64,000 bases of DNA from Phycisphaerales bacterium (lineage in GTDB: Bacteria > Planctomycetota > Phycisphaerae > UBA1845 > UTPLA1): NCBI GenBank assembly GCA_022360095.1, contig JAKSDK010001243.1, positions 1 to 64,000 of the forward strand, in the 5' to 3' direction. This document shows, in pieces, positions 1 to 8,584 of this stretch. The notes under the pieces were generated by a model. That model searched no databases and was not told the DNA's origin. It saw only the letters and a program-made list of their open reading frames with translations. The position numbers were made by a program, and so were the translations under genes. Numbering within the stretch: the stretch's first letter is position 1; each line of letters begins with the position of its first letter.

Positions 1-465
1 GTAGGCGGCTTGTGCAAGCTCGGCGACGTCATCGAAGGCCAGCTTGACGACGCCGTCTTCGTCCGTGACGCCGAGCCCATCGGTCGCCTCGCGAGCCCAC
101 ACACCCTTTCCCTGTTCGATGATCGGTCTGGCCTCGGCGTTGATTTCAACGATCACTTGATCGTCCGTCGAAATCGCATCGCCGTAGACGACCATGCCGA
201 TCGGAAAACCGCCGGTGTACGACGCCCAGGCACTCGCTTTATCCCACCACGCCTGCTGGCCTTCCAACAAGGTAATGCCCGCAGCCTTGTTGATCGTGAA
301 CACGCCTTTGGTGTAAACCGCACCGAGTTCACCCGCCTTCAAGCCGGATCCCTTGACAACACCAACCCGGCCGTCCGGCAGCAGTACGATGTCACCACCC
401 GACCGGTCGACGGTCGGCGTGTAATCGATCTGAGCGACCGCATCCTGATAGATTTGAGCTTGCAT
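1..465 (-). CDS. DUF2190-type phage capsid decoration protein, partial
   Basis: The gene starts at 465 and runs off the left edge, giving the first 155 residues with no stop. The N-terminus (MQAQIYQDAVAQIDYTP) and a small beta-rich body with GVVKGSGLKAGELGAVYTKGV resemble DUF2190 proteins, which in other phages trimerise on the head surface and stabilise the capsid. A good ribosome site (GGGAGA) lies about 8 bases before the ATG. It sits 71 bases downstream of the capsid gene, the usual position for a decoration protein. The family call comes from recognition of the sequence pattern and from context. The missing 3' end is due to the window edge and is not a mutation. Confidence 0.72.
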   Translation of the reverse strand, partial: MQAQIYQDAVAQIDYTPTVDRSGGDIVLLPDGRVGVVKGSGLKAGELGAVYTKGVFTINKAAGITLLEGQQAWWDKASAWASYTGGFPIGMVVYGDAISTDDQVIVEINAEARPIIEQGKGVWAREATDGLGVTDEDGVVKLAFDDVAELAQAAY

Positions 466-536
466 GATTCGTTTCTCCCGATGTCACCGCCGTAGCGGTC
501 AAGATTTCTGCCAAACGGCTTGAGTCGCCGTGAAAA

Positions 537-2750
537 CTACGCTGCTTCTCCGGTGCTCTTGTTGATACCTCGCCATTCGACCGCAGCGACGCCGGCGTCA
601 TGCCAGGACCGCCATCCCAGGCCGAGCACGTTGGGCGGATCATGTCGCTCTATTCGCGGTTGCCGGTTGCCGCGGAGATAGACCAGAATCAGGCTCGGCG
701 CTTGATTCTGGTCCGCGACCAGATACCAAGCCTTATCGCTCGCATCATCTAATCGCGGCTCGATGATGGGTTCGAGTGTGCGGGCATGGATGTTCTTGTT
801 GCCGGTGATCTCTTTGGTATTCGATTGACCATCACTGACAACCAGCAACTCCGTCGACTGCAACAGTGTCATGGCGTCATGCTCAAGATCTGTCGGTGCC
901 AAAAGGAAACGAGGCCGAAGATTGAGATGCTGTTTATTGTTCAACCCCTTGATCTTGCGCATCGCTGTTTTGGCGGCACTCAGACTGGTTGGACTCAGTG
1001 CGCTGCCAGCACCGGTGATCAGGTTGGGTTGCTTGTGAGCATCAAACAGCTTCTTGCCGTCCTCTTTCATGGTTGGACCGGTTCCACCGTTGCTGACCAG
1101 CAAGGCATAAGCGATGTCGTCGATGTTGCGAGACATTGAACGACCGATACCGGACGGGATGCCGACAAATGCGCGAAGATCATCGTTGATCCACATTTTG
1201 CGCGTCAGCACAATCATTTTGCCGTAGGTTTCGGCCGAGTAGACTTCTTTTGACTCGGTTAGCGTATCGTGTTTGATCTCACCCGAATCGCCGATCTTCT
1301 GCACGGATCCGAACTCGCTCATCTTGATTTCGCTGTACTCGCGGAAGTCCTTAACTTCGCGCGTTCCAGCCCAACGCAGAAACGTCGGAGGATGCTCCTG
1401 GAAACCCCGGGCAAGACTCTTTGTCATGGTGTCCCCGAGGATCTCCGGAAAACTGTGTGTCGTTAGCGCGACCTCAAACAGTCGGTCCACGCTGATTCCA
1501 AACTCCTTGCCCTCCAGTTGAGCACAGAGACGACCAAGGTCGTGAAAACCAATGCCCTCAAACTTGCGAGCACGCTCGACTGCTGTGCTGTCATCGAAAT
1601 TGAAGCCTTGGCCCAAGAGCAAAGCCGTGGTCATGTCGGCGCTGAAGTCTTCGCGATTGTCGCGAACACTTGTCACACTGACCGGCTTCGCCCGATCACG
1701 AAGATCATTTAGGAACGCCGTCTTCGCCCGTTCGAGGTCCCAGTCTTCATCGATCGCCTTCTGAAGTAGCTCAGCGGAAACCTCGGAGCCGGCCAGCTCG
1801 CGAAGCTGCTGATGACGATCAAGCATTTCCTGACGCCACTTCTTCTTTTCGTCGTTCAGGTCGACACTCGGCTCGGGCGGATCAGCCACCGCCGCACCAC
1901 CTCCGCTTAGGCCCTCGCTCCGGTTTTTTTCGTCCTTGTTTTCGTTTTTCTTTGGTTCCATACCAGTCTCCTGTTTGGGCCTGATCTCCAGCCCGTGGTT
2001 GTCCAAGAATCGTTGCACGAATCCGCTGACCCGAGCCGGGTCAACGCCAAGGTTCACGACCTCGGGCCGTGAGTCAGTCATTCCAAGCGCGTAGGAAGCA
2101 ATGGCGTCTGCTTCCGCCACAATCTCATCGCCTCGATGAAATAAACCGTTGGGATTGGCCGCAGGACTATCGACGGCATCCACGGCCCGAAGCTCCGCCA
2201 ACCTCGCATGGGGAAGATTCTTCTTGTTGTCCGAGTCCGGAGACTGAAAGCGACCGTCTTCATCGGAGTGCTTCCCCTGGAACTCTTCTTCAGCACCGAA
2301 ATCAGGCCGGAACGAGATCGAGTTTCCAAAGGCCTCCGGATCCTCTTCGGCCAACCCCATCACGTAGTCAGCAAGATCGCCATCAGGCGTTTCGTGTGCG
2401 GATTGGAAAACGTGCAAATCGGCATAGACGATGTCGCCTTGGATTTCGGCGTTTCTGTAGCGTCCCAGCGCCTTACCCAGGCCGTCACCCGATAGGCTTG
2501 GGTGCGTGAATCGACTCTTGATTCCTTTGTCTGCACTATTGATCGCATCGCGTGTTTGCTCAAGCATCGTGCGATCAATCCACATCTCATGCCCCAGCGC
2601 TTCACCGCGCGTTATGGCGGCTGCCCCCTTGATCAAACCAGCCCCAAACTCACCGCCATCGCGAACAATGGGAGATACCTGCGCCTGACGAAGCCCTCGC
2701 ACGACGCCGGAGCGATAAAACTCAGATGGTTGTTGAAGTTTCGGCTTCAT
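537..2750 (-). CDS. Prohead protease - scaffold - major capsid fusion protein
   Basis: This 737-residue protein carries three head-assembly functions. Residues about 1-240 resemble phage prohead proteases, with the AELRAVDAVDSPAANPNGLF block typical of that group. Residues about 264-360 are charged and helical and look like a scaffold. Residues about 370-737 look like an HK97-fold major capsid protein (FPEILGDTMTKSLARGF, GEIKHDTLTESKE, RNIDDIAYALLVSN). The arrangement matches the known protease/capsid fusion family of Mu- and lambda-like phages. The gene overlaps the portal gene by ATGA (2747-2750). A strong internal ribosome site before Met264 suggests that a separate scaffold-capsid product is also made. 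The protease presumably trims the scaffold during maturation. Confidence 0.87.
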   Translation of the reverse strand: MKPKLQQPSEFYRSGVVRGLRQAQVSPIVRDGGEFGAGLIKGAAAITRGEALGHEMWIDRTMLEQTRDAINSADKGIKSRFTHPSLSGDGLGKALGRYRNAEIQGDIVYADLHVFQSAHETPDGDLADYVMGLAEEDPEAFGNSISFRPDFGAEEEFQGKHSDEDGRFQSPDSDNKKNLPHARLAELRAVDAVDSPAANPNGLFHRGDEIVAEADAIASYALGMTDSRPEVVNLGVDPARVSGFVQRFLDNHGLEIRPKQETGMEPKKNENKDEKNRSEGLSGGGAAVADPPEPSVDLNDEKKKWRQEMLDRHQQLRELAGSEVSAELLQKAIDEDWDLERAKTAFLNDLRDRAKPVSVTSVRDNREDFSADMTTALLLGQGFNFDDSTAVERARKFEGIGFHDLGRLCAQLEGKEFGISVDRLFEVALTTHSFPEILGDTMTKSLARGFQEHPPTFLRWAGTREVKDFREYSEIKMSEFGSVQKIGDSGEIKHDTLTESKEVYSAETYGKMIVLTRKMWINDDLRAFVGIPSGIGRSMSRNIDDIAYALLVSNGGTGPTMKEDGKKLFDAHKQPNLITGAGSALSPTSLSAAKTAMRKIKGLNNKQHLNLRPRFLLAPTDLEHDAMTLLQSTELLVVSDGQSNTKEITGNKNIHARTLEPIIEPRLDDASDKAWYLVADQNQAPSLILVYLRGNRQPRIERHDPPNVLGLGWRSWHDAGVAAVEWRGINKSTGEAA
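1959..1973 (-). promoter_or_regulatory. Internal ribosome site and ATG within the protease-capsid fusion
   Basis: On the minus strand AGGAGA (1967-1972) precedes an in-frame ATG (1959-1961) by about six bases. The ATG is codon 264, exactly at the junction between the protease part and the charged scaffold part. Initiation here would give a 474-residue scaffold-capsid protein from the same reading frame, comparable in principle to the nested C/Nu3 arrangement in lambda. Confidence 0.6.
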
Positions 2751-4228
2751 GTTCCAACTCCGGCCAGCTCACTCATCCTTCCGTTTCCGTTCCCATTGGA
2801 GGATGGCTTACCATTCTTCGGTGGAGGCTTGCTTTCAGAAGGCACCAAGCCGAGTTCCTCCATCTTTTCCTTCTCGCGAGCCAATTGCTCAAGGACTTCC
2901 ATCCAATCCAGCCCCTGCCTCGCGCACTCCCGCTCAAGCGTCGTTTGGCCGGCCTCTTTTCTGGTCTTTCCGGCCGTGGCGTCTTCACGCGGATTGACGC
3001 TGGCAAACTCCGACCACGTCCATCGCTCAAGGATGCGCATACCCAAGGGAAGCGGTTCCAATTCGCCGGCGAGAATCGATTCAGTGGCAATGATGTTGAG
3101 TAGGCGGCTCAATGAGCCGCGATTCTGCCCCCCACGCTCAACGCGAATACCCTGGTGAAAAACGTCTCGCTCCAATCGCGCGGACGACCACGACAACCCA
3201 CGGTGATCCAGATTGACCGTGGATAACGGAATACACTTCGGCCGCCCCATCTTGCGGGCCTGATGATCCATGAACTCACTAAAGGTGTTGGAGGGTTGCT
3301 GCGGATTCACCTGTCCAGGTTCATAACCCGGCGGCAGAAAGCTCTGAGTCCCGCGCTCAATGTCGGTGATCTCCTCGACCTGTTGGAACTCGGCTTCGGC
3401 GTTGCGCGTGAAGAAATAGACGCTCAATGACGCCGCCGACCGCGCGGCATCCATGACTTGCTGTTCGAAGTCGCGCGCATCTGCCGTCGAGGGAAGCGCC
3501 CAGTGAAACCAGGGAAGCCCCCGGAACTGACCCGGCTCGAGGACTTCAAAGCCGTGGATCATGTCCTTGGCGGGCACGAATTGAAACTGCGTCGAGAAGT
3601 TCGTCAGTTGATTGGGCTTTTCGGCCTTCTGGAGGTAATAGCCGAGAGGACGGCCAGTCGGCGTCAAGCGAATCCCCATGAACACGTTCTCGTCGCTGAT
3701 CCGGTCAAAGGGTGTTGCCAAGCGCCGTGGATGGTGCGAGAGGATGCGCGTTTTGATCGGCGTTCGCGCGTCTCGATCCGTGACGATCTGCCAAAGGTAA
3801 TCGCCCGCCGTCGCCGTCGTGTTGATGGCCAGCCCGAGCAAGTCAGCTCCGGAATGAACGCCGTTCAGATCCGGTTTCGCCCACCATTCTCGCCAAATCT
3901 GCTCAAGCGTTTCGTTCCATTTCGAGTTGGGGCCACCGCGCACGGTCAACTTGGGACCGTCAGGCCCGACGAAGTCGTCTCGATAAGTCTTCAGCATCCC
4001 CTTGAGGACGGCGTTGTTCATGAATTCGTGATTGCACCGAGCCCGAACTTTGGCGAGATCACTGGAAATTGTGGCATTGATCGGAACATCCTTAGCGTCA
4101 GCCCAATGCGCTTCGTTGAGCCGATTGGTCCGCGCGGCATCCAATCCGCCGACAGAAAGCGATGGGCGCGATCCGCCGAGGATCCCCTCGGAAACCATGG
4201 CCGCTACTGTGAGGAGTTGATTGATCAT
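2747..4228 (-). CDS. Lambda-family phage portal protein
   Basis: The protein has 493 residues from the chosen ATG at 4228 (MINQLLTVAAM). It forms the dodecameric portal ring through which DNA enters the head. Family-typical stretches include the NNAVLKGMLKTYRDDFVGPDGPK segment near the N-terminus, a WREWW block, DMIHGFEVLEPGQFRGLPWF in the middle and LSWSSARLERDVFHQG near the C-terminus. A longer open frame extends to 4432, but it overlaps a convincing upstream gene. The start at 4228 gives an ATGA overlap with that gene and has AAGGATCC as a ribosome site. It is followed by the protease-capsid fusion with another ATGA overlap. The C-terminal tail is rich in Lys, Pro and Asn. Confidence 0.92.
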   Translation of the reverse strand: MINQLLTVAAMVSEGILGGSRPSLSVGGLDAARTNRLNEAHWADAKDVPINATISSDLAKVRARCNHEFMNNAVLKGMLKTYRDDFVGPDGPKLTVRGGPNSKWNETLEQIWREWWAKPDLNGVHSGADLLGLAINTTATAGDYLWQIVTDRDARTPIKTRILSHHPRRLATPFDRISDENVFMGIRLTPTGRPLGYYLQKAEKPNQLTNFSTQFQFVPAKDMIHGFEVLEPGQFRGLPWFHWALPSTADARDFEQQVMDAARSAASLSVYFFTRNAEAEFQQVEEITDIERGTQSFLPPGYEPGQVNPQQPSNTFSEFMDHQARKMGRPKCIPLSTVNLDHRGLSWSSARLERDVFHQGIRVERGGQNRGSLSRLLNIIATESILAGELEPLPLGMRILERWTWSEFASVNPREDATAGKTRKEAGQTTLERECARQGLDWMEVLEQLAREKEKMEELGLVPSESKPPPKNGKPSSNGNGNGRMSELAGVGT

Positions 4229-4488
4229 CGCCGGATCCTTCCTCGCGAAGCCGCGATGATCATCAGAAGCCCGACAACGATAAGACCTGCCGGCGGATAG
4301 ACCATCCAGCAGCCAATACCAAGGGTTGCTGCTCCGACGATGGCCAGTATCAGCCGAATAACCTGAATGAAGCGTTTGTGTTCTGCCTCGCTGAACTCCT
4401 TTTTTAAGGCCTCCGCGATAGTAGCCTTCCACAATCGAAGCTTGGACTTAACGTGCTCTAGTTGGTGTTGTTCGTTCTTGCCGTCCAT
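4225..4488 (-). CDS. Small membrane protein in the phage head operon
   Basis: The 87-residue product has a charged helical N-terminal half (about 1-42) and two adjacent hydrophobic segments (about 44-60 and 65-81) separated by a Tyr-Pro-Pro turn. It ends with a short Arg-rich tail. This shape, cytosolic helix plus membrane hairpin, is seen in holin-like and superinfection-related phage proteins, but no family is recognised. AAGGGCGAG provides a good ribosome site, and the stop overlaps the portal ATG (ATGA), so it is translated with the head genes. Its place between the gpW-like protein and the portal is unusual for a holin, so the function is left open. Confidence 0.65.
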   Translation of the reverse strand: MDGKNEQHQLEHVKSKLRLWKATIAEALKKEFSEAEHKRFIQVIRLILAIVGAATLGIGCWMVYPPAGLIVVGLLMIIAASRGRIRR

Positions 4489-4501
4489 GGCTCGCCCTTC
4501 G

Positions 4502-4774
4502 CTATGTGGCTCCTAGAAAACGAACTTTGGTCCGCTGTATTCCCTTTTTTGAGGCCGTTTCAGTTCGCTTGGATTGCCGAATGGATTCGAGAAGCTCGGT
4601 GATCGTTTGACGCCAGGTGATTTTGACGCCGCTCTCCATCTCGATATCCGGGACCCCAGCCAACACCGCCTGAGCCTGGAGGGCCTCCAACTCCGCATTC
4701 GCGTAGTCTTTCCTTGCCAAAGCGGCCCTTGCCGCAGTCAAATGAGACCTCAAATCGGTGACTGATGTAGCCAT
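4502..4774 (-). CDS. gpW-like head-tail joining protein
   Basis: This 90-residue protein begins MATSVTDLRSHLTAARAALA and continues as two helices with an Ala/Leu-rich heptad pattern, followed by a short EMESGVKITWRQT beta-like part and a basic C-terminus. The size and topology fit the lambda gpW family, small proteins that plug the portal and help attach the tail. In lambda the order is terminase large subunit, W, portal; here it also lies between TerL and the portal. The family call rests on size, position and general pattern. A palindrome at 4818-4836 lies just upstream and may control it. Confidence 0.6.
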   Translation of the reverse strand: MATSVTDLRSHLTAARAALARKDYANAELEALQAQAVLAGVPDIEMESGVKITWRQTITELLESIRQSKRTETASKKGIQRTKVRFLGAT

Positions 4775-4817
4775 ACCCTGATCATGGGCAGGCTAGGTGT
4801 GGTAAAACAATGGGGTC

Positions 4818-4836
4818 GTTACCAAGAATTGGTAAC
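4818..4836. promoter_or_regulatory. 8-3-8 palindrome upstream of the head operon
   Basis: GTTACCAA GAA TTGGTAAC is a perfect inverted repeat with 8-base arms and a 3-base centre, placed 44 bases upstream of the gpW-like start. The dimensions fit an operator for a dimeric repressor. A T-run follows only about 10 bases away on the plus strand, where there is no gene to terminate. Confidence 0.4.
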
Positions 4837-5012
4837 AACATGAAGATTTTTTCTCTGAAGGCTTTGCCGATGATGTTGTTAGCACTGGACGCGCGTTTTT
4901 TTGTGAATTAGCTCCCTGAGGCAGTGCCAAACGATTTTATCAGACGAAGCTAGACATCAACTTGTAACAACGCATAAGATTTGGGTAGAATAGCATACGA
5001 TTGGCAAAAGAG

Positions 5013-5131
5013 GGCCCCTCGCAACGAAGGGTCCCGACTGGGAGTCGGGCCTTCGCCAGCACTGCGAGGGGCCGAGGGTTACAGCCAGCCAGCGGAGCAT
5101 CCCGTTTGGCATTTCGGGACTTCGCTGGCTG
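5013..5131. other. Two strong tandem hairpins in a 550-base gap between TerL and the head genes
   Basis: The stretch 4775-5326 holds no convincing gene and is locally AT-rich. Within it, 5013-5023 pairs perfectly with 5063-5073 (11 bp). Inside that stem, 5025-5030 pairs with 5050-5055 and 5033-5039 with 5043-5049, leaving a GGG loop. A second structure pairs 5086-5094 with 5123-5131 and, inside it, 5100-5104 with 5115-5119. The two adjacent, branched GC-rich stems could be a structured RNA, a transcript-processing site or a folded DNA element. No known RNA family was recognised. Confidence 0.5.
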
Positions 5132-5326
5132 CGCTGTTCGCTTACCTTACTATACTCCTTTGCAATCCTTTTCCCAACTTTATTTATCACAATCCCCCTA
5201 ATTATGGGACGATACTGCAACGACCTATAATATGGACATGCATTAGGCTTATTACTACAAAGGAGATACCGAAAACTGCGCATCGAGTTGTATTATTATC
5301 GGAGCCGAAATGGGCAAAAAAACAAG

Positions 5327-5641
5327 TCACAATGGTGACTCAATGCTCTTGAAATTGTGTCCGCAGTCTCCGCATTTATGATACCTAGTAGGTCGTTCCG
5401 TCTTGTATGCTGGCACCCGATTACTGCCACAACTTGGACACCTGATAATGTGATAGACGACTGCGTCAACATTCTCTTCAGGCTCGGACTCAACCAATTC
5501 CAGCCAAGTCCGATTGCAATACCTGCACTGTCGCCGTTGATATGACCGACCCAAGCGTCGCTGCTCGCCGAGAACATCCGAATGCTGACACGCACACCCC
5601 GGACACTTCGGACCTCGAATCTGTTGAACTTGGAACTGCAA
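5327..5641 (-). CDS. Small double zinc-ribbon phage protein
   Basis: The 104-residue protein has two Cys-rich units: CPGC (about 13-16) with CRYC (about 39-42), and CPSC (about 69-72) with CGDC (about 90-93). Each can bind one zinc ion, giving two ribbons in tandem of the kind found in transcription-related and transposase-linked proteins. It begins with TTG at 5641, supported by AGGAAG eight bases upstream; no nearby ATG is in frame. It lies 36 bases after TerL and before the structured gap, so it interrupts the usual TerL-gpW order and looks like an inserted accessory gene. A DNA- or RNA-binding regulator is plausible but not shown. Confidence 0.6.
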   Translation of the reverse strand: MQFQVQQIRGPKCPGCACQHSDVLGEQRRLGRSYQRRQCRYCNRTWLELVESEPEENVDAVVYHIIRCPSCGSNRVPAYKTERPTRYHKCGDCGHNFKSIESPL

Positions 5642-5677
5642 CGCACTCGCTTCCTGCGACTAATCAACCATCCTTGA

Positions 5678-7711
5678 TTACCTTATCGATCGCTGCCGAC
5701 CGAACCAGCTCCGCACGACCTTGACTTGGATGTCGCCAACTTCGATCGCCACGAATTTCACGCCACACGACAGCGCAGCCGAGATCTGCTCGGCCATACA
5801 GTCCAGAATGTGGTTTTCTCCCCTTTTCTTCCAAGTCCCCCGGGTCTTGTCCCATTCCTCCGCACAAAGTTGCTTGGCGAACTGATCGCGGAGGTAGTCG
5901 GGCATATCCTCCGGCAGGATCAGTGAACCGGGTTCACCAGTCGGGACTGCCAACAGTTCGCGTACATAAAGCTTGGCCCGGTTCGTATTGATCTCGTAGT
6001 AGCGCCGCTTACTCTTCTTTTCGATCGTCACAGCATGCGCACCCGGCCAGACCGGCACCTTGCTCCTGGCTTTAGCCTGGCTGCCTTCGACGGGAATCCA
6101 CGTCCCAATCCAGCGTCCTCCGTTACGAAGCCGACAGAAGTTCTGCACCGTCTCTCTTAAGAACCCGCAGTCGATAAAAACCTTCGTCGCTTTGACGGCT
6201 TCAACCAGGACCTCGCCCTTAGCTGTAACAACAGGCCATCCCTGATTGTTCTTCGTCCAAAGCCCGTCGAGCGCGCGTGACACTCGTGATTTCCAAGCAG
6301 CTTCTTTTTCCCGTTTGCTGTCGAACTCACGCCGGTCCGCCTTGTTGCCGAATCGCCCCACCTCAATCAACCAACACGTTCCGGTCTTCAAGTTCCATAC
6401 ACAGACGACATACCAGATGTATCCCGCCTGAACGTCGGCCGTGATGATCAGCACGGCATCATCGGTGTGAACGCCGGCTTGCTCAGGGATCATGCCCCAG
6501 TGATGACCGGCAGAGGCGTGCGCCTTGACGTCCTCTTCGTCCGGTGCGTCTTCGTCGGCCTTCGGTTCCGCCCACGGGATCGTCAGGATGTTCTGTTGGA
6601 AGTCCTTGAGCTTGTCGGGGTCACCCTGTCTGCTAATGAACTCAGCGGCAAGCTGACCCCAGGTCCTCCCCCACGGCCAGTACAAGGCGTTTGTCCAAAA
6701 TCCGGCTATGTTCGTGCTTCGCTTCGTTCGCGGATAGACGGTGGCTTCCTTGAGGTCGATCTTGACCCCATCAGGCGGAGGCTTCGTGACCCAATCGACA
6801 TCCGGGGGCATCGAGACCCACCGATGTTCTTTCAGCATGAGCGGAAGATCGTCAAAGGTGATCGGTTGATCACATTCACCCGCACACTTCAGCCATGTAT
6901 CGTTGATCGCAGCCTCTGGATCTCCATGGTCAAACTGCATCCGATCAAATTCGATCAACTGGAATGTTCCACAAGCTGGACACGGCACGAATGGCAAGAA
7001 GAACGCCGAACGCTTCATCGTCCGCCACAACCATTCATCCATGATTCCGGCCGTGCCGCAGTAAACGAGACAGGTCTCTTCGGCGGGATACGCCCCTGTT
7101 CGTGTTGCCGCGTAGTCGGCAGGATGGCCGAATCGAGGGCCAATCGTTGCCGGATAGGCTTGTACGTCATCGCATACAACCTTCGGAGCCGTCTTTTGCG
7201 AAAGGTTTCCGGCACTCTCAGAACCAACCGTATGCAGATGCGTGTCGTTCGTGAATTTCCTAAGCAGACGATTGCCGCCGAGATCGGGGTTCTCGTGGAG
7301 CAGCTTCGACAACTCCGGATCTGCCTCCAACGCCTTCTTGAGCTTGTTATCCCAAGCTGCGTTGGCCAGCTCCGCGTTGCCAGCTACGTACATTGCCGGG
7401 ACGCGAAGATGGTGAAGCGCGTGCAAGAGAACCGGCATCACACACGATTGCGTCTTGCCGGCGGCTTGAGGAGGCCCCAGGACGGCTACTTTTGACCACT
7501 TCGTATCATCGATCGCCTCGATCATCGCGGTTTGCAGAGGAAACGTATCCGGTGACCAGGGAACCGGTGCACCACTCTGACCAACCAACGGGCCCTCGGT
7601 GATCTTCATGTAACGCTTTGCCCACTCCAAAATCGAGAGCCGTTCACGCGGACGCAGGATCTCCTGGACGTGATCGGAGAGGAGCGGCGATAGCAGAGTC
7701 GTGGTCGTCAT
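5678..7711 (-). CDS. Phage terminase large subunit, GpA family
   Basis: The 677-residue protein is the ATP-driven packaging motor and nuclease that cuts concatemeric DNA. A variant Walker A motif (GPPQAAGKT, about residues 79-87) and a Walker B-like VVCDD (about 178-182) mark the ATPase. A Cys-rich CPACG ... CAGECD insert (about 245-285) is typical of GpA proteins. Acidic residues in the C-terminal half (LIITADVQ, KVFIDCGF) fit the nuclease domain. It overlaps the small subunit gene by ATGA at 7708-7711. Length and order agree with the lambda gpA group, which implies packaging from a cos site. Confidence 0.93.
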   Translation of the reverse strand: MTTTTLLSPLLSDHVQEILRPRERLSILEWAKRYMKITEGPLVGQSGAPVPWSPDTFPLQTAMIEAIDDTKWSKVAVLGPPQAAGKTQSCVMPVLLHALHHLRVPAMYVAGNAELANAAWDNKLKKALEADPELSKLLHENPDLGGNRLLRKFTNDTHLHTVGSESAGNLSQKTAPKVVCDDVQAYPATIGPRFGHPADYAATRTGAYPAEETCLVYCGTAGIMDEWLWRTMKRSAFFLPFVPCPACGTFQLIEFDRMQFDHGDPEAAINDTWLKCAGECDQPITFDDLPLMLKEHRWVSMPPDVDWVTKPPPDGVKIDLKEATVYPRTKRSTNIAGFWTNALYWPWGRTWGQLAAEFISRQGDPDKLKDFQQNILTIPWAEPKADEDAPDEEDVKAHASAGHHWGMIPEQAGVHTDDAVLIITADVQAGYIWYVVCVWNLKTGTCWLIEVGRFGNKADRREFDSKREKEAAWKSRVSRALDGLWTKNNQGWPVVTAKGEVLVEAVKATKVFIDCGFLRETVQNFCRLRNGGRWIGTWIPVEGSQAKARSKVPVWPGAHAVTIEKKSKRRYYEINTNRAKLYVRELLAVPTGEPGSLILPEDMPDYLRDQFAKQLCAEEWDKTRGTWKKRGENHILDCMAEQISAALSCGVKFVAIEVGDIQVKVVRSWFGRQRSIR

Positions 7712-8250
7712 TTGATCAGCTTCAGTCTTCGTTCGTTACAAAAATCCTCGATGACCTTCATGAACTGCCGACGCTCCGCCCCTTGGAGCCGCGTGGACAA
7801 CTCCGCCGGCATTGTTTCGAGCTGGCTGACGAACTGCTTGGCCAGTTCTTTTTCTCGATCTCGCATGGTGTTGACGTCCACCAACTTCTTAAGCTCCTTA
7901 TCAACGAGCATTTCCTCACGACGTGCTTTGGCTTCCTTGAGACGCTGATCTGCCGTAGGACGACCTTTGGCTTCACTTCCATTTCCAGCGCCGCACTCAC
8001 GTTGACGCCACCACCGAAACCAAGCCGCGAGGTCATAGCCATATTCCGTCTTGGCCAACTCGCCGCCGGCCTTGGCTTCCCATTCCTTAATCGTGGTAAT
8101 TGACACACCGAAGAACCTGGCCAGAACGTTCTTCGACCGCGCAAACAAACCGTCGTCAGATCGCCTTGCTGATCCGTTTTCGGGAGCGCCGCCGCGTTTT
8201 CGCGTCGCTTTCGCCCGTTTCTTTTTTGTTTGACGCTCACGCTTAGCCAT
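7708..8250 (-). CDS. Phage terminase small subunit, Nu1-like
   Basis: The 180-residue protein has a very basic N-terminus followed by a helix-turn-helix region (about 45-70, LARFFGVSITTIKEWEAKAGG) like the winged helix of lambda Nu1, which recognises the cos region. The C-terminal half is a charged coiled coil (KEAKARREEMLVDKELKKL) expected to contact the large subunit. It is the first gene of the packaging operon and overlaps TerL by four bases. The non-coding stretch upstream (8251-8584) carries a repeat array that could be its binding site. Confidence 0.82.
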   Translation of the reverse strand: MAKRERQTKKKRAKATRKRGGAPENGSARRSDDGLFARSKNVLARFFGVSITTIKEWEAKAGGELAKTEYGYDLAAWFRWWRQRECGAGNGSEAKGRPTADQRLKEAKARREEMLVDKELKKLVDVNTMRDREKELAKQFVSQLETMPAELSTRLQGAERRQFMKVIEDFCNERRLKLIK

Positions 8251-8319
8251 CCCTCAGTCTCAAATCAGCAGCAGCAACCCCGAAAAAAAACAACGTGCGC
8301 AAAAAAACCGTTAGATTGC

Positions 8320-8333
8320 GGGGGGTTCCCCCC
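8320..8333. other. G6-TT-C6 palindrome upstream of terS
   Basis: A perfect GGGGGG TT CCCCCC inverted repeat lies 70 bases before the small terminase start, between that gene and the repeat array at 8364-8556. Read on the minus strand it is followed 12 bases later by T7 and, further on, T8, so a weak terminator is possible. A role in packaging is equally possible. Confidence 0.4.
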
Positions 8334-8363
8334 TGCGGGCCTCGCCTCGGAAGGACCCGCACC

Positions 8364-8556
8364 CATAAGCCCTTGATTTTGCTGCACTTACATTCCTTCG
8401 TATTGAGGGGTAATTTCGTCTTTTGGGCCAAAATCGTCATAAGTCCTTATTTTCTAAATCCCAAAATTGCCATAAGTCTTTAATTCACGTAACCCGAAAT
8501 CCGTCATAAGTCCTTATTTTCCGTAACTGGAAAACTGACGTAAGTCTTTATTCTAA
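8364..8556. repeat. Dyad-bearing direct repeats upstream of terS (possible cos/packaging site)
   Basis: Copies of CATAAGTCCTTATTTTC or close variants begin at 8438, 8471, 8505 and 8539, a spacing of 33-34 bases, with a fifth copy at 8364 (CATAAGCCCTTGATTTT). The best copies contain the short palindrome ATAAG-TC-CTTAT. Regular spacing near three helical turns suggests protein bound along one face of the DNA. Their place directly before a Nu1-like gene resembles the R sites of lambda cosB. They could also be operators for the late genes. Confidence 0.65.
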
Positions 8557-8584
8557 ATACGCAAATGTGGGGCTCCCGTGTGGT

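Noticed and set aside
4225..4432. A longer portal protein starting at 4432
   Set aside because: The extra 68 residues overlap the small membrane protein and lack portal similarity; the start at 4228 has a ribosome site and an ATGA overlap.
6467..7495. A 342-codon plus-strand frame opposite TerL
   Set aside because: TerL is clearly coding; the opposite frame has Arg-rich nonsense composition.
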